Positions 25,376-37,309 of a stretch of DNA of 64,000 nucleotides are shown in pieces. Under the pieces are notes generated by a model. The model did not search any database. It saw only the letters and a program-made list of their open reading frames with translations, and had not been told where the DNA came from. Each line of letters starts with the position of its first letter. The stretch's first letter is position 1. Made by a program: the position numbers and the translations under genes. Origin of the DNA: Apostichopus japonicus. Lineage: Eukaryota; Echinodermata; Holothuroidea; Aspidochirotida; Stichopodidae. Where the stretch lies: NCBI RefSeq assembly GCF_037975245.1, contig NC_092577.1, forward strand, positions 32,614,898 to 32,678,897. The letters are read 5' to 3'.

Positions 25376-26480
25376 CACGTGACGTCACACACTTCACGTC
25401 ACATCACACTGTCACCCTACACCACATCACACCAGACCGCATCACATCACACCAGACCATATCACGTCACGGCCGTGCCCGAGTCATATCACACAAAGTC
25501 AGAGTAGATCACCTCAGGTCAAGTCAGGTCAGACCAGACTGATGAGATTACGTCACAACGTCACAACACAACTTAGAACGCAGCACGCCCTCGATATATC
25601 ATATAACTTCACATTAACAACACAACTTAGCAAAACATCCCAGTACATAACATCACAGCAAATCACACTAACATAATAACAAATCAAAACAAATTACAGA
25701 AACCATCGTATCACGTTTTTAGTCAATCACGCTAAGAAGCAACACAGCACAGAACATTACAACACAACGCAATAGAAAACATCCCATCACATCTAAACAT
25801 AGTAAAACAAATTACCAAGCAACACATCACAGCAAGTCAAATCACAGCACAACACAGCAGAGTAAAGCAGAGCGCTACATAACAGAAAACATCACAACAC
25901 AATAAATCACATTACCAAGCAACACATCACAGCAAGTCAAATCACAGCACAACACAGCATAGTAAAGCAGAGCACAACACAACACAACGCAATAGAAAAC
26001 ATCCCATCACATCACAACACAATAATTCACTTTACCAAGCACCACATCACAGCAAGTCAAATCACAGCACAACACAGCATAGTAAAGCAGAGCACAACAC
26101 AACAGAAAACATCACATCACGAATCACATCACAATAAGTGACACTATAAAGCAACAAACCACATCAAATTCAAACCACATCACACCACAGTACTGCAAGA
26201 AAAAGCAGAGCACAAAACAACATATCACAGCTCAACACATATCAGATCACATCACAGCTCAACACATATCAGATCAGATCACATCACAACTTATCACAAC
26301 ACATAACAACAGCATACAAAACCATCAAATCAAACCATATCACACCTCAGTACTGCAACATAAAACAGAACAGAACAGAACACAACACATAACATCACAT
26401 CACAGCTAAACACATATCAGATCACATCACATCATAGCAAATCACAACACATAACAACAGCATACAAATAATCACATCAC
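25376..26480. repeat. 1.1-kb CACAT/CACAAC satellite-like array with ~100-120-bp higher-order units
   Basis: Almost the whole stretch is built from degenerate ATCACA, CACAAC and AGCACA words with very little T on the plus strand. Longer units are superimposed: ACCAAGCA(A/C)CACATCACAGC recurs at about 25813, 25913 and 26033, and ACACATATCAGATCA recurs three times near 26240-26430. The array is headed by TCACGTGACGTCA at 25377. Confidence 0.9.
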
Positions 26481-26499
26481 ATTTCATCATATAAGTATA

Positions 26500-27900
26500 A
26501 TCACTGAGATCATCAGTAAAGTGTATCATTTCTTGATATACTTTCATATCGACAAGACAGATTTTAATGATGAGGGGATTCGGCATCCGTCATAGCTTAC
26601 AGCGCCGTGTGCTATATAATATAAACATAACTATCAAGCAAAGTTTCATATTTTAATAGGTCTTTAGACTATTGTTAATTTAATAACTAATTTGCATTAT
26701 CACCTGCAAAATCAAATGTTATCAAAGTATGGATTATAATTAACTATTTTCATTCGATTAGATCAAAAGATCAAAGTAGCAATTAATTTCGTCTGAAATG
26801 ATCTGGCTTAACAAAAAGTTACATGTGTGTATGTGTGTGCTAACTGTGAGGGGTGGGGGGGGGGTACAGGTGGATGAAGGACGAATCAATACACAAAATT
26901 GGTTACAATGAATCATTGCAAAAAGTAAACTAAAATATATCACTTCACATTGAAGAAGACATGGTTCCATTGTCGTGATAACATTGGGCATTGTTCAAAA
27001 TGTCTACGTGACAAACCCATGATTGATATTTTTAGTTACAATAAGTTGAAGTGCTTGACTAATATTTGCAGAATAAACTTTATGCCGCGTTAGGGCACTA
27101 TGTCTTCTATAACTAGGTCTCATAAAGCAATACAATGTTCTTGGAGATAAATAGGGATCTGTGTCGATACATCGACACAGTACACTTGTGTTCTACCTCG
27201 TTATCACACTTCAAAACGCGGGGCTTCCATGAGATGATTGCACAACAAGTCCTATATGGACATGGGGTTGTATGTTACGAATGAAACTATGTGGCAAACA
27301 TGAATAAAGTCTTTACTCAATAACACAAAGTTTGCAAAATAGTGAAAACAGTTTGTCACTGAGCTTTGCTATCGTAAAATTTAGCTCCCGTCAACTTAAC
27401 AAACTTCACGCGTCGTTGCAAGACTTCCAAGAATGCTAGGTGATAATACGTTAATACCACCCGATGTACAGATTCGTTCAGAAAAACAACAATTGAAGCC
27501 TTGTTGAACAAATTTCATGCCCACCGATGGTTTAAGCTTTAATTCAATTCACGAATGAAACTATTTACATATGCATGAGATAGATTGCCATGCATAATGA
27601 ATGAATTAGCATAAGTTCCAACTGTTAGATCGTGTGGTGTTTCTGCTTTGAAAGCACGGCGGAAAATGTCGAATCTAAAATGTCCGTTTACATAAATAAG
27701 TAGGAATGGTTTATAACAATGGGCCCGGTACGTGAAGATACTAGTGTCCATCATGAAATAGGTATGTGCAGATACAAATGTGCACATGAAATCTATGATA
27801 AAACAACTGATTATTATTTGTAGAAGCTTTTGGCGACTTAAGGTAACCTTTCTTGATATATCTGGACGGTATATATCATATATAAGCTATAGGTTAGGCG
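26500..27900. other. Non-repetitive intergenic stretch; no gene recognised
   Basis: No ORF with recognisable similarity. Contains a poly-G tract near 26855 and a perfect 10-bp-arm palindrome (CTGTGTCGAT, 2-nt centre, ATCGACACAG) at 27159-27180. Confidence 0.5.
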
Positions 27901-27914
27901 TTATTTATAATGGA

Positions 27915-28480
27915 AATATGTGTGCAAGTTATACCAGCCGATATGTACTGTCAGTGATAAACCGGTATTTGCAGCCTACCACGTAAACATATACTGTATT
28001 AACGAATGAAGTAAGCGTACAAGTTATATACCAGTCGTTATGTCTGCGATTAACCGGTATTTGTAGCCTACCACGTAAACATATACTGTTTTGACGATGT
28101 AAGTAAGCGTACAAGTTATATACCAGCCGCTATGTCTGCGATTAACCGGTATTTGTAGCCTACCACGTAAAACATACTGTATTAATGAATGAAGTAAGCG
28201 TACAAGCTATACCAGTTGCTTTGTTCTGTCTGCGATTAACCGGTATTTGTAGCCTACCACGTCAACATATACGGTACTGTATTTACGATGGAAGTAAGCG
28301 TACAAGCTATACCAGACGATATGTATTGTCAGTGATAAACCGGTATTTGTAGCCTACCACGTAAACATATGCTGTATTAACAATGGAAGTAAGCGTACAA
28401 GTTATACCAGTCGCTATGTCCTGTCTGCGATTAACCGGTTACCTGCGATTACCCCGTGAACCTATACGGTTTTGGGTTAT
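27915..28480. repeat. Minisatellite of six ~91-100-bp units
   Basis: Unit starts (G(T/C)ACAAG(T/C)TATA or GCAAGTTATA) lie at about 27922, 28016, 28109, 28200, 28300 and 28395. Each unit contains ATTAACCGGTATTTG or ATAAACCGGTATTTG, then AGCCTACCACGT(A/C)AAC. The sixth copy diverges after AACCGGTT. Two unit variants exist: CTGCGATTAACC (units 2, 3, 4, 6) and CAGTGATAAACC (units 1, 5). Confidence 0.95.
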
Positions 28481-28794
28481 GATGGCAATTAATCAAACAA
28501 TTGACAAGTTTGTTTTTAATCTCAGCCTAATTAGTTATTCTATTCTATTCTGAGGAATTTTTGCGGCCGGATTTTTTTGTAAACATGGCTGTTAATGATA
28601 TACAAGAGTTAACAAACACTGCTGGTGCTTGAGTTAAGTCTGGCTTACTTAACGCTACTTCTCCATGACTGTTAATTACTTACTTAATCACTTTAATTTA
28701 AATTGGCAGATCCAAGTTTTGTTTTGTTTACAATGATTTGAATTTAATGAAAGAAAGAATTAACAAAAGTTACCACCTAAAACACAAACTGTAT

Positions 28795-28866
28795 TGAGTT
28801 ATTATTATTATAAATATAATTATTTTTATTATTATTATTATCATTATTATTATTATTATCATTATT

Positions 28867-28899
<33 letters not shown>

Positions 28900-29000
28900 T
28901 ATCTTTATTGTTCTCATTATTATTATTATTATATTATTATTATCATCATTTTTATTTTTATTATCATTATTATTAATATTACTATTATTCCTATTATTGT
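28795..29000. repeat. (ATT)n/(ATC)n trinucleotide microsatellite
   Basis: About 200 bases of TTA/TCA repeats. The Asn-rich (minus) and Tyr-rich (plus) ORFs over it are repeat translations and are not annotated. Confidence 0.97.
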
Positions 29001-29384
29001 ACTTTACTAGATAAGGCATATTTATAGGCCACCCGGGGCGCGAAATATTTCAATTCGGCCCATGAAAAGAAGTGAAGGAAAGACAATAGAATCGGCCAAC
29101 ATTCTTGCATTAATCACTTAATGTGGATCTTTTAGGCCTATATATATGTTGAAGGTCACTAATAGAAATCAACAAGTTGTGAATGAAAAAGATGACAGAC
29201 CGAAATCTACTAACGGACAATAAGATCGAAAAAAATAATAGTAAGGGTGGAAAGATAGTGTGGAGAAAAGCAAATCGAGTTAGAATTCCCAGGCTAGTTA
29301 AAATATATATTGAATATGTCTCTCGTACAAGATTCTGAGGCGACAATGCAGGATGCATATAAAGTCAAGCTTCTTTGAGGGTAT

Positions 29385-29615
29385 CGTCACGTGACGTCAA
29401 TTTACGCCAAGACGCGGTGACGTCATATCATATCTAGGCGGCAATTCAATAACACAACATGATGTCATGTCAAACGGTCAGTTCAGTTCAGGTCACATAT
29501 GAAATCACAATCCATCACAGAATATCATCGCATATCACAGCCCAGTAGAATACAGCGCATCACAACACAACCGCAACGCAACACATCACAACATGTGACA
29601 TCACATCACTCCGTA
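29385..29615. repeat. Second, smaller CACAT/CACAAC block headed by a TCACGTGACGTCA word
   Basis: Begins with TCACGTGACGTCA at about 29387 and continues into ATCACA/CACAAC words up to about 29607, the same architecture as the array at 25376 but shorter and more degenerate. A second TGACGTCA lies near 29419. Confidence 0.75.
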
Positions 29616-30437
29616 TGTTCTCATATAACAGGAACAATTCATATTCTCCTTTCTTAGAGAAATGTATCAAGTTTAGAAAAGTTGGAAGTTGAAGTTAGCT
29701 TCAGTTGACGTTGAAGTTAGCGTAAGAATAACTGGATACATCAACAACGATAAACTGCATTTCAATTTCAATTGAAAACACATCATGATACCGCTTTAAC
29801 TACTGTCATAATGAAGCAAACACCGAAAGAATTTAAATGTTGGTCATAAATCACATCAAAAGGAACTCATTATATATGAAAAGAGAATAGACAAACACTA
29901 TACTTCATCTTCAAACTTTGTACCATCCACAAACACCGCGGAGTCACAAACATGCATAATTCTCAAGCAAACAGACCTCTCTTTCAGTGACGTGCACAAG
30001 CTTCCAAAGGTGGGGGAGGGAGGGGGAATGGAGGGGGGTGTAACCATATATGTGCCATTGCATTCGTTTAGTCTAAATGATATCATCAATCTTCAATTTG
30101 CTCTGTATAGCTTTTTACGTTCGAACCAGTCTCATGATATACGGTGGGTGGGCGGGGGGTGGGGGTGGGTAGTGGGCGAGGGGAATACAATTCTTGTACA
30201 GAAAATCACCTTCGATTCAATTTGTTTTCATATATCTTACGGTATTCGACTCGTTGAACTTTTGAAAATTTTCATGAAATTGCACTTTCTGTATTCCTTA
30301 TCTCCAGACCTACACGCGACTATAGGGAGACTGTTACCCGTATAATTGCAAAGCTCGAATATTTTATACTTTCCCATAGGCTACACAAGATATGCTCAAC
30401 GCGTGTTATTGAAGTGCAACCGTTTTACATGTCTTTA

Positions 30438-30439
<2 letters not shown>

Positions 30440-30500
<61 letters not shown>
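30440..30500. repeat. (TA)n microsatellite
   Basis: Uninterrupted TA run of more than 50 bases. Confidence 0.97.
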
Positions 30501-31655
30501 TCATTATTGTGTAAGTTCATTATAAGCAAAAAGTATAGTTTTCCTGAGATACCCTCAGTCTTTCATGTAGTTTATAACAACAATTCTTGACAAGATATTT
30601 GCTTGTATCCATCCGTTACATTTGTAAAGGATATATAGCTCGCCCCTTTCAACATCCGGTGTCATTCCCATAGCTCGATCATTCTGTTTTTTCGGGGTCT
30701 TTGTTCCAAACAATTTGCTATTTTTCTATAGCCGCTCCATTACTCTGTTTACAAGTGTGTATGGGCCCTTAATCCTACCGACTTGTACGGGACAAGTGTG
30801 CGGTTAAGATTACCAAACTATGCGGTGGTATAACCATATAGGTAACTAACTTGACACACAGTTTTGTGCTCCTTACCTGTCCAAATAAACGTTTGATTTA
30901 TTGCCAACGTATACAACCCGCATAAACTGTTGCTACTGACTTTTTTGTGTGTGTATCGTTCGGTAAAGAATTAGCCTAACCATTGTAAAGAAACCCTTTT
31001 TTTTTTGGTCGGTCAGTTGATTCAAAGAAAATTCATTTGTCGTAAAGCCTAGAAGAAAGAAAGAAACCATGAGAGAAAGAAGAAAAAAATAAAAGAAGAC
31101 AGCAAACAAAACTAAATATGAAAAATTTGGTTTTTAAGGTGTTACCACATGTAGAAACGAGAGAGTAATGCACGTGCTAATAATAACATATATGCTAATT
31201 AGTTTGGGAACATGGTCTGGGACTCATTTCTCCAAACGCCTGTACAAATTTGTTATCAAAATAAAAACACTACAGAAGTCGCGGAAATCATAATTTATGT
31301 TCATGTGATTATTGATGAAAGACACAAAGCCGCTTGATGGGACCAACCTCCACTAAAGAAGGGGCCTTGCTTACTTGGTGTCACGATAATAAACAAGTTG
31401 AAGAAAGTATTCTCTCGAAGCAGCATGGAACGAATATTTATAGTTTAACTTTCAAACTTCAGCTTCAAATGATCCTATACATGTTTGGTATATTAAACTA
31501 GGTCTTATACACCTGGTGGATGTTACAGATGCATAGAACAAGTTTTTGCTGAAATTCTCTCTTCAGTATTTCAAACTTGTTACAAAACCAAGTAGATTAA
31601 AAAAGGATAAATTTATATCCTGCCTTACTGGTTTCACCCCTCTGGACAAACAATA

Positions 31656-31800
31656 GGCGTCCATAGCCTAGTGGTTAGGGTGTCCGCATACAAAGCGGGA
31701 GGCCCAGGTTCGGGTGCCGGTGGAGGCTGGAAGTTTTTTTCACTGTTCTGTAGTTTCCAACTCTCTACAATTACAATCTAATTATATCTATATTCATATG
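31656..31800 (+). mobile_element. tRNA-derived SINE (family A, copy 2)
   Basis: Plus-strand head GCGTCCATAGCCTAGTGG with B-box-like GGTTCGGGTGCC (one substitution in the GGTTCGANNCC core). Anticodon arm CCGC/GCGG around ATACAAA. The tail CTGGAAG...CTGTTCTG...TTTCCAACTCTC matches copy 1 at 7378 on the opposite strand. The degraded B box suggests an old, inactive copy. Confidence 0.85.
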
Positions 31801-34800
31801 TACCACACATAATTCATTGACTACCTTAATTACCGGTTTGTTTTCAAGATTTTTCTTTTGTGGTTTTGGAAAAGAACACTCTTCCAAGCACTTAAAAATA
31901 TCACAATAATTGTTTGAAACTAAGAACAGATTCTCCTCTTAACCATTACTCATGGTAAAATCAAGTAGGGGTGGTTGGGTGAGGGGTTTGGGGAGGGGTT
32001 TGGGGAGGGGGTTAGGGAGGGCATTGATCCAGGGGTTAAACAACCCTCCTTGTTCCCTGTTCATTGTCTATGTTTCCTTAATTCCAACACCGACCGCTTA
32101 ATGCATGTAATGCTGTGTGATTGAGGAAATCATAAAAATGGCAAGTTCCTGATGTAAATGGTGGCGCCCTGTTTGTATTCATTTTTAAAGGAAAGGAAAC
32201 CTAACCAGTAAAATCTACCCTCGTATAAAAACCACTGCCTAAAACATCGTCAATCTAGCCCCCCCCCCCGCCCTCCCTTCCTCCGCGGTGTCGACAGCAC
32301 AGTCAGGTCCCGGGGACAAGTATGTTCCCGGGCTTTATTTTTGACATATTTGAAATCCCGAGCCCCATAATTTCACCTGGGCCAGTGGCTGTATCCCCTA
32401 CCCGTCTCGTCAGCCCAGCTGAACCCTCATGTCACGAATTCCTCGCGCCCCTCCTTTTAACCCTCCGTCTCTAGTCCTTCTCCTCCTTCTCCCCTCATTC
32501 TCCCTCTCCCTCTCCCCTCCCGCTTCCCCACTCCCCTCCCCCATTCCCTCTCTCTTCCCATCAAATATGAGAACATTTTGGGGTTTTATGTGGCATACCG
32601 TTCCTAAATTTGATGTCCAACATGTCACATCTGTTTTGCATGAATTAAGATGACATTTTCAACTATCAATGGTCTCATATGAGCGACATTCAAATTTCTC
32701 AAGGATGCATTATGATTATTACGTAACCAGGGAATTTCTGCTCAAGAGCAGCATTTCATTGTATATACCTTTATATTATACATTTTGTCTCATAGATTTT
32801 AGTGCTTGTCAAATATCACTTTACAACTGAATCATCATCATCACCCTACTGCCAAGTCTCGAAGACTAATTACGTCGGCTTTGCTAGACGCCATGACTAT
32901 AGTAGGGTATGATTCATAGAGGTGCCTGTCGGTGACCCAGGCGGGACGCTTCAAACACCCGATTAGCTTTTGGCCACACGGACGAGAACTCCACTAAACG
33001 CGCGTAAGATTAGTTTCAACGCGAAGCGGCTGGGTATGTTTGTACGGAAGAGTAGAGCGGACATCTCTTTGACGAAAACGTCAGAACTGTATCAAAGAAA
33101 AGTCATTTGCTCCCATCATGAATTCATGAAAAAAACAGAAAATTTAAATTAGACTTACTGAGTATTTCAAACGTTAAATTAAGGATTTTTTTGTGACCGA
33201 TTCATTATTATACGATTGTGGGTTGGTCACAAATTTGCCAAAAGTTCAATTTTATTCAGAATGGAATGAAAATGTACGAAAATGATGAGTTTTGAAGACT
33301 TTCGACGTATCAAGATCTACGTAATGTTTGAAACTTGTGGTTGACTTTATTTTGTACCAACTTATTTCACATGTGCTAATGTGTCAGAAGCGGAAAGTCT
33401 ATATATAATGTCCCATCTACACTTCCGTACTTTTGAGCTATTTACCATAAACTTTTGACGCCGAGTTTTGCCCGTCAGTTATGGCATCACCACACACGTT
33501 CAGATATATTCACAGGTTAGGGGAATTTGACAGGTCTAAGTGGGGGAAACTTCTGCCCTATTTGAAAGGATTCTGTGTTTTAAAGCATTGTGGGAAACGA
33601 AAAAAAAGAGCGATCGTTTTAATGTGAAACGAAGACAGAAACAAAACCAATAGGTGGGTTGAGATGTACAACACGCCATATTGTTTATTTTATTTTTTTG
33701 CGGTCACTTTAGCACGTTGATCATTCTACCGACTTACATAACTGCGTTTTGTGACAATTTTGACTAGAATGGTATATACATTTATGGTACGCGAAGAGAA
33801 AGAAGGGAATTTAAACTGGGGTTTGGTATCTAGGTGACACCATTAACTGCCCGGTCATCAATCAGACTGTATCCTTGAACCAGATCTGTAACTAGGTTAT
33901 TACCACGATTGCGGGTGTTGGGGGAGGGGAAGGGGAGGGGGCGAGGGGATGTCGCTAACAAATATTGTAATGACCATTCATGACACGAAAATATCCAACA
34001 AACATGAAAACAATGACAGCTTTCCCAAAATTAGAAATTCTGCTAACCGAAAGAAAAAGTCTCAATATAATCTATAAATTTATGTTTTGGACCAACATTT
34101 ATCATTTTCGTGTTATTTGGTCTAGTTTACCTTTAGATCCGTGACATTGTTAAGTCAAGTGTTCCAGCGAGACGGCCGTGTGGTGTTAATACTTGCTCCG
34201 GAACCAAACCCTCCCACCACTGCATTGATATATATTTAGTATGGGAAACAGCAGATTCACTGCGTGCAGTAGCTGTGGGTACCATGCAAACACCCAACGC
34301 GCGCTTGCGCAAGAAAGATAATGTTGGGGTATGGTATGTGCGCATCCATGCATATTACCCATCCATTACCCTTGGTTATTGTATAATGTACATCACTTGA
34401 AATTCTCGGTTTAAATATAGGGGATGGGAAAATATGGGAGGGAGAGGGGGGGGGGGGTTAGATAGCAGTAACGTATATTGAACTGCTGACCCTTTTTCAT
34501 TTCCGTTGTTGATTGGAAAAATGCAGCGCAGAGCAGGTACGAATTTCACTTCTTAAAATTTCATTTTCTCTCTCTAACTTGGCGTAAATGCAACAGAGAA
34601 TAGAAGAGGGGTCGGCACATAACCAGGTATTTTGCGTGACTTGGAGGTGGGTGTGGGGGATCAACAATTTGAGAAGCAAATTATTTGTGTTCTGCATCTT
34701 ATTTAAGTTTTTTTTTTACATTTTGCACAAAATGGGGAGGGGAACTAGTCTGTATTGGATGGAGAAACAATCCCCATGCCAAAGCCTGGCTACAGGACGG

Positions 34801-37129
34801 GAGAGGGGGGGGGGTGGGGTTGTTAATTGAGAAGTTGGTGACTAAACGATGGGCGGGTACAAAGAAGTTTTCAATTACTTATAAATGTCGGGACGACTTC
34901 ATTCAGGTAGCAAAGAGAGACCAAAAGAAGATACCAAATAAAACAATTGGTTGAATTGTTCTTGCAACCTGCATAAGAAACAGTGCACACTTTAATCGGA
35001 CAAAGGTGGACACATTCATCATACCAGATTTCATACTGATAGAAACATACTAGCTGAGCAAAAATAATTTTTCTATTATCATTTTTCTGATAAGCAGACC
35101 GAGACGCTATTCATTGAATTTGACAAGGAAATGAATGATTGATTATTTAGCACACTATGCAAAATCCTGTGGAAGAAAGGTTTAACTGAGAGAAAGCCAT
35201 CCTTATAGATGGCGCTATTCTCAAACGGGAAATCTTTATACTTCTGGCCTACCGCACCTGTTAGCGAACGACACTATTATTTCAATGCATGATTTTTAAC
35301 CACACCGTACCAAAACAAACTCAAATATTTCTGGATTTTGTATAATATTTCGAAGTATCAAAGCATCTTATAGGATATTTTTCACATGTCTGCCACAACA
35401 CAGAGAAATATGTAAGGTTACTAGAAATGAATGGAAAATAATCATAATAATAATAGCCTAAATTCAGTATTTACAACAAAGTACTGGAAAACATCTAATC
35501 AACTTTGCAATTGTTTTCTGTAATCCAGTCCACCGTGGTGAAAAACTTTCCCTTTGAAACGTTGCTCTTAATAACTTCAACGGAAAAAGGCAAGACAAAA
35601 ACAAGGGAGAAATTATCCTCTTTTGTTTATAGTTATTATATAACGTTAGTTTAGCTGCTTAATTGGGAAGCTTAATATTATGCAATATACAAAATTTACT
35701 TTAAACAATCATGATTTTCATATCTAAGATAACAGTTCCTCAGCAAAGTCTTACCTTAAAATTTGTGCTATAACAGATGACGTTTACAAGTTTCAAACTT
35801 GAAAGACATGTTCACATTGCACTCACCATGTTTTCAGCCAAAAGAGGTCATCCTCTGAAGAAAAAAGACAACCCTCCTTCCCCCACACCTCCTTCTTTAA
35901 AAAGGTAACATTAAAAATACCCCCTCCCCCAAAAAGGAAAGTATAAAAGTACTTTGTTGATAGCTGCCAGCTTTCAGAAATGCAAAACTCAATCCAGAGG
36001 GTAAAAAAATATTTAAAAAAGTATTAAAAAAAAAAAAAAAAAATCTTTTAATCAGTCTTGATGGTAACGAGCTATCTGAACACATTTCACACACCTTTTT
36101 TTACACTCTGCATATATTTTCTGTCGCCTGAATTCAACCGCTCTTTGCTTGATCGTACGTAGCAAAGACACAACCGAAGATACTCAGCTGTTGATTAAAC
36201 TGAAGTAAAGGTGCACCTGGCCGGGAACCAATTAGGTCAAAATACCTCCAATTACATTTTAAGTGGTCAAATTATGTGCATACATAATTTGCTTTATGAT
36301 TACAATGAGGGAGGTATTCATATTTCCTCTGTCAGCTTATGTTATCATATTCTCTCATATCGTCATAACGCGTTATAACGCTGTATAACCCGGCTATTAT
36401 TTTCCCCCGTTTTTTTTGTGGTTAACTCTGTGTTTATTTATACTCTTGTTTCATTTTGAGTTTTCATTGAAGGAGGTGGGTACTCATACTTGTGGTCCAA
36501 ACAATGATACCCAAGTTAACAACACTGCAGGAAAATAATGTTGCAGATTGCACCCCCTGGAGTTAAAAGAGAGATGTTTACAACCTTATTACCATGGCAG
36601 TATACACTGACAGTTGACCAAAACTTACAAGATCCATTCCTGCCACAGACTACAGTACAATGCATTGCTAAATAACAGACTTAGTCTATTCTTTGACAGT
36701 TTTGTATGACCAACAAAAACATGGGTCACACCTTATAACATAAGAATAAAGAGCCCTTTTGTGGGGTAATATTCCCCCCCAAAAAAAAAAAAAAAAAAAT
36801 TAACAAACATGTTGTAAATGGATGCTAGGCTTTCACAGTGAGGGAAAACAAATTCTAACAGGGTATTGAGAAAGGTTTGTGCAAAACAAAGGATTGAAAG
36901 TTTTACATTTGAGTATAACCCGATATGTTCAAACTAAAATTAAAAAACAGCACCTTTTTTATGTCAATTGATCTGTCATGGAGGTTACCCCCTTAAATAA
37001 GTGCGGGTTGGGGGGGGGGGATGGGGCGGGGGGAGTTTGATAATTCCATTAGCCTTTCTATGTATACATAAGGGTACATGAAAATGGCCATAATTATGGG
37101 GGGCAGAGTTTGATCATCCCATAGCCTAT
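31800..37129. other. Intergenic DNA downstream of FDFT1; no gene recognised
   Basis: Contains G-rich TTTGGGGAGGGG repeats near 31975-32020, a GC-richer non-repetitive patch at about 32280-32460 and another at 32880-33110, poly-A tracts near 36026 and 36780, and the likely 3' UTR of FDFT1 at its right end. A TTTATT (AATAAA on the minus strand) at 36433-36438 is a possible FDFT1 poly(A) signal about 690 bases past the stop. No ORF has recognisable similarity. Confidence 0.5.
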
Positions 37130-37169
37130 CTATGTATAGATAAAATACATTAAAATGGCCATAATTATG
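37035..37169. repeat. ~72-bp tandem duplication across the FDFT1 stop codon
   Basis: GTTTGATAATTCCATTAGCC... (37035-37098) and GTTTGATCATCCCATAGCC... (37108-37169) both end in AAATGGCCATAATTATG. Copy two holds the codons for the C-terminal anchor and the stop; copy one lies downstream in the 3' UTR. Confidence 0.9.
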
Positions 37170-37309
37170 ACCAGGACGTTAAAGAGTCTGCCCCAGTAGT
37201 AGATTCTAGCAATCCTGTCATTTACCGGTGGACACAGGTCCTGTATCACTAGGCACATCTGGTGCGTCAAGATAAAGTTTGGGTCGTCTCTCGGGATCTT
37301 CGCTTCCAG
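37130..37309 (-). CDS. FDFT1: FDFT1 coding exon 8 (terminal)
   Basis: 180 bases, residues 345-403 and TAG stop (37132-37130). [11 protein letters not shown] aligns with the human IPDSDP region; the rest is divergent until the hydrophobic anchor [14 protein letters not shown]. Acceptor TTTCATAG. The last ~40 coding bases and the stop lie in one copy of a ~72-bp tandem duplication whose other copy is just past the stop. Confidence 0.88.
   Translation of the reverse strand: MEAKIPRDDPNFILTHQMCLVIQDLCPPVNDRIARIYYWGRLFNVLVIIMAILMYFIYT

Noticed and set aside
25376-28480. CRISPR-like array (regular repeats)
   Set aside because: Animal DNA. The units are contiguous tandem repeats without unique spacers, and there are no cas genes.
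28777-29019. Asn-rich 80-residue ORF (minus) and Tyr-rich ORF (plus)
   Set aside because: Pure translation of the ATT/ATC trinucleotide microsatellite.
32970-33152. 60-residue plus-strand ORF with reasonable codon composition
   Set aside because: Starts at TTG, no family recognised, and no splice context supports it as an exon.
10700-37100. A NEIL2 gene between GATA and FDFT1, as in human
   Set aside because: No ORF or exon-like segment resembling a Fpg/Nei DNA glycosylase was recognised in this interval.
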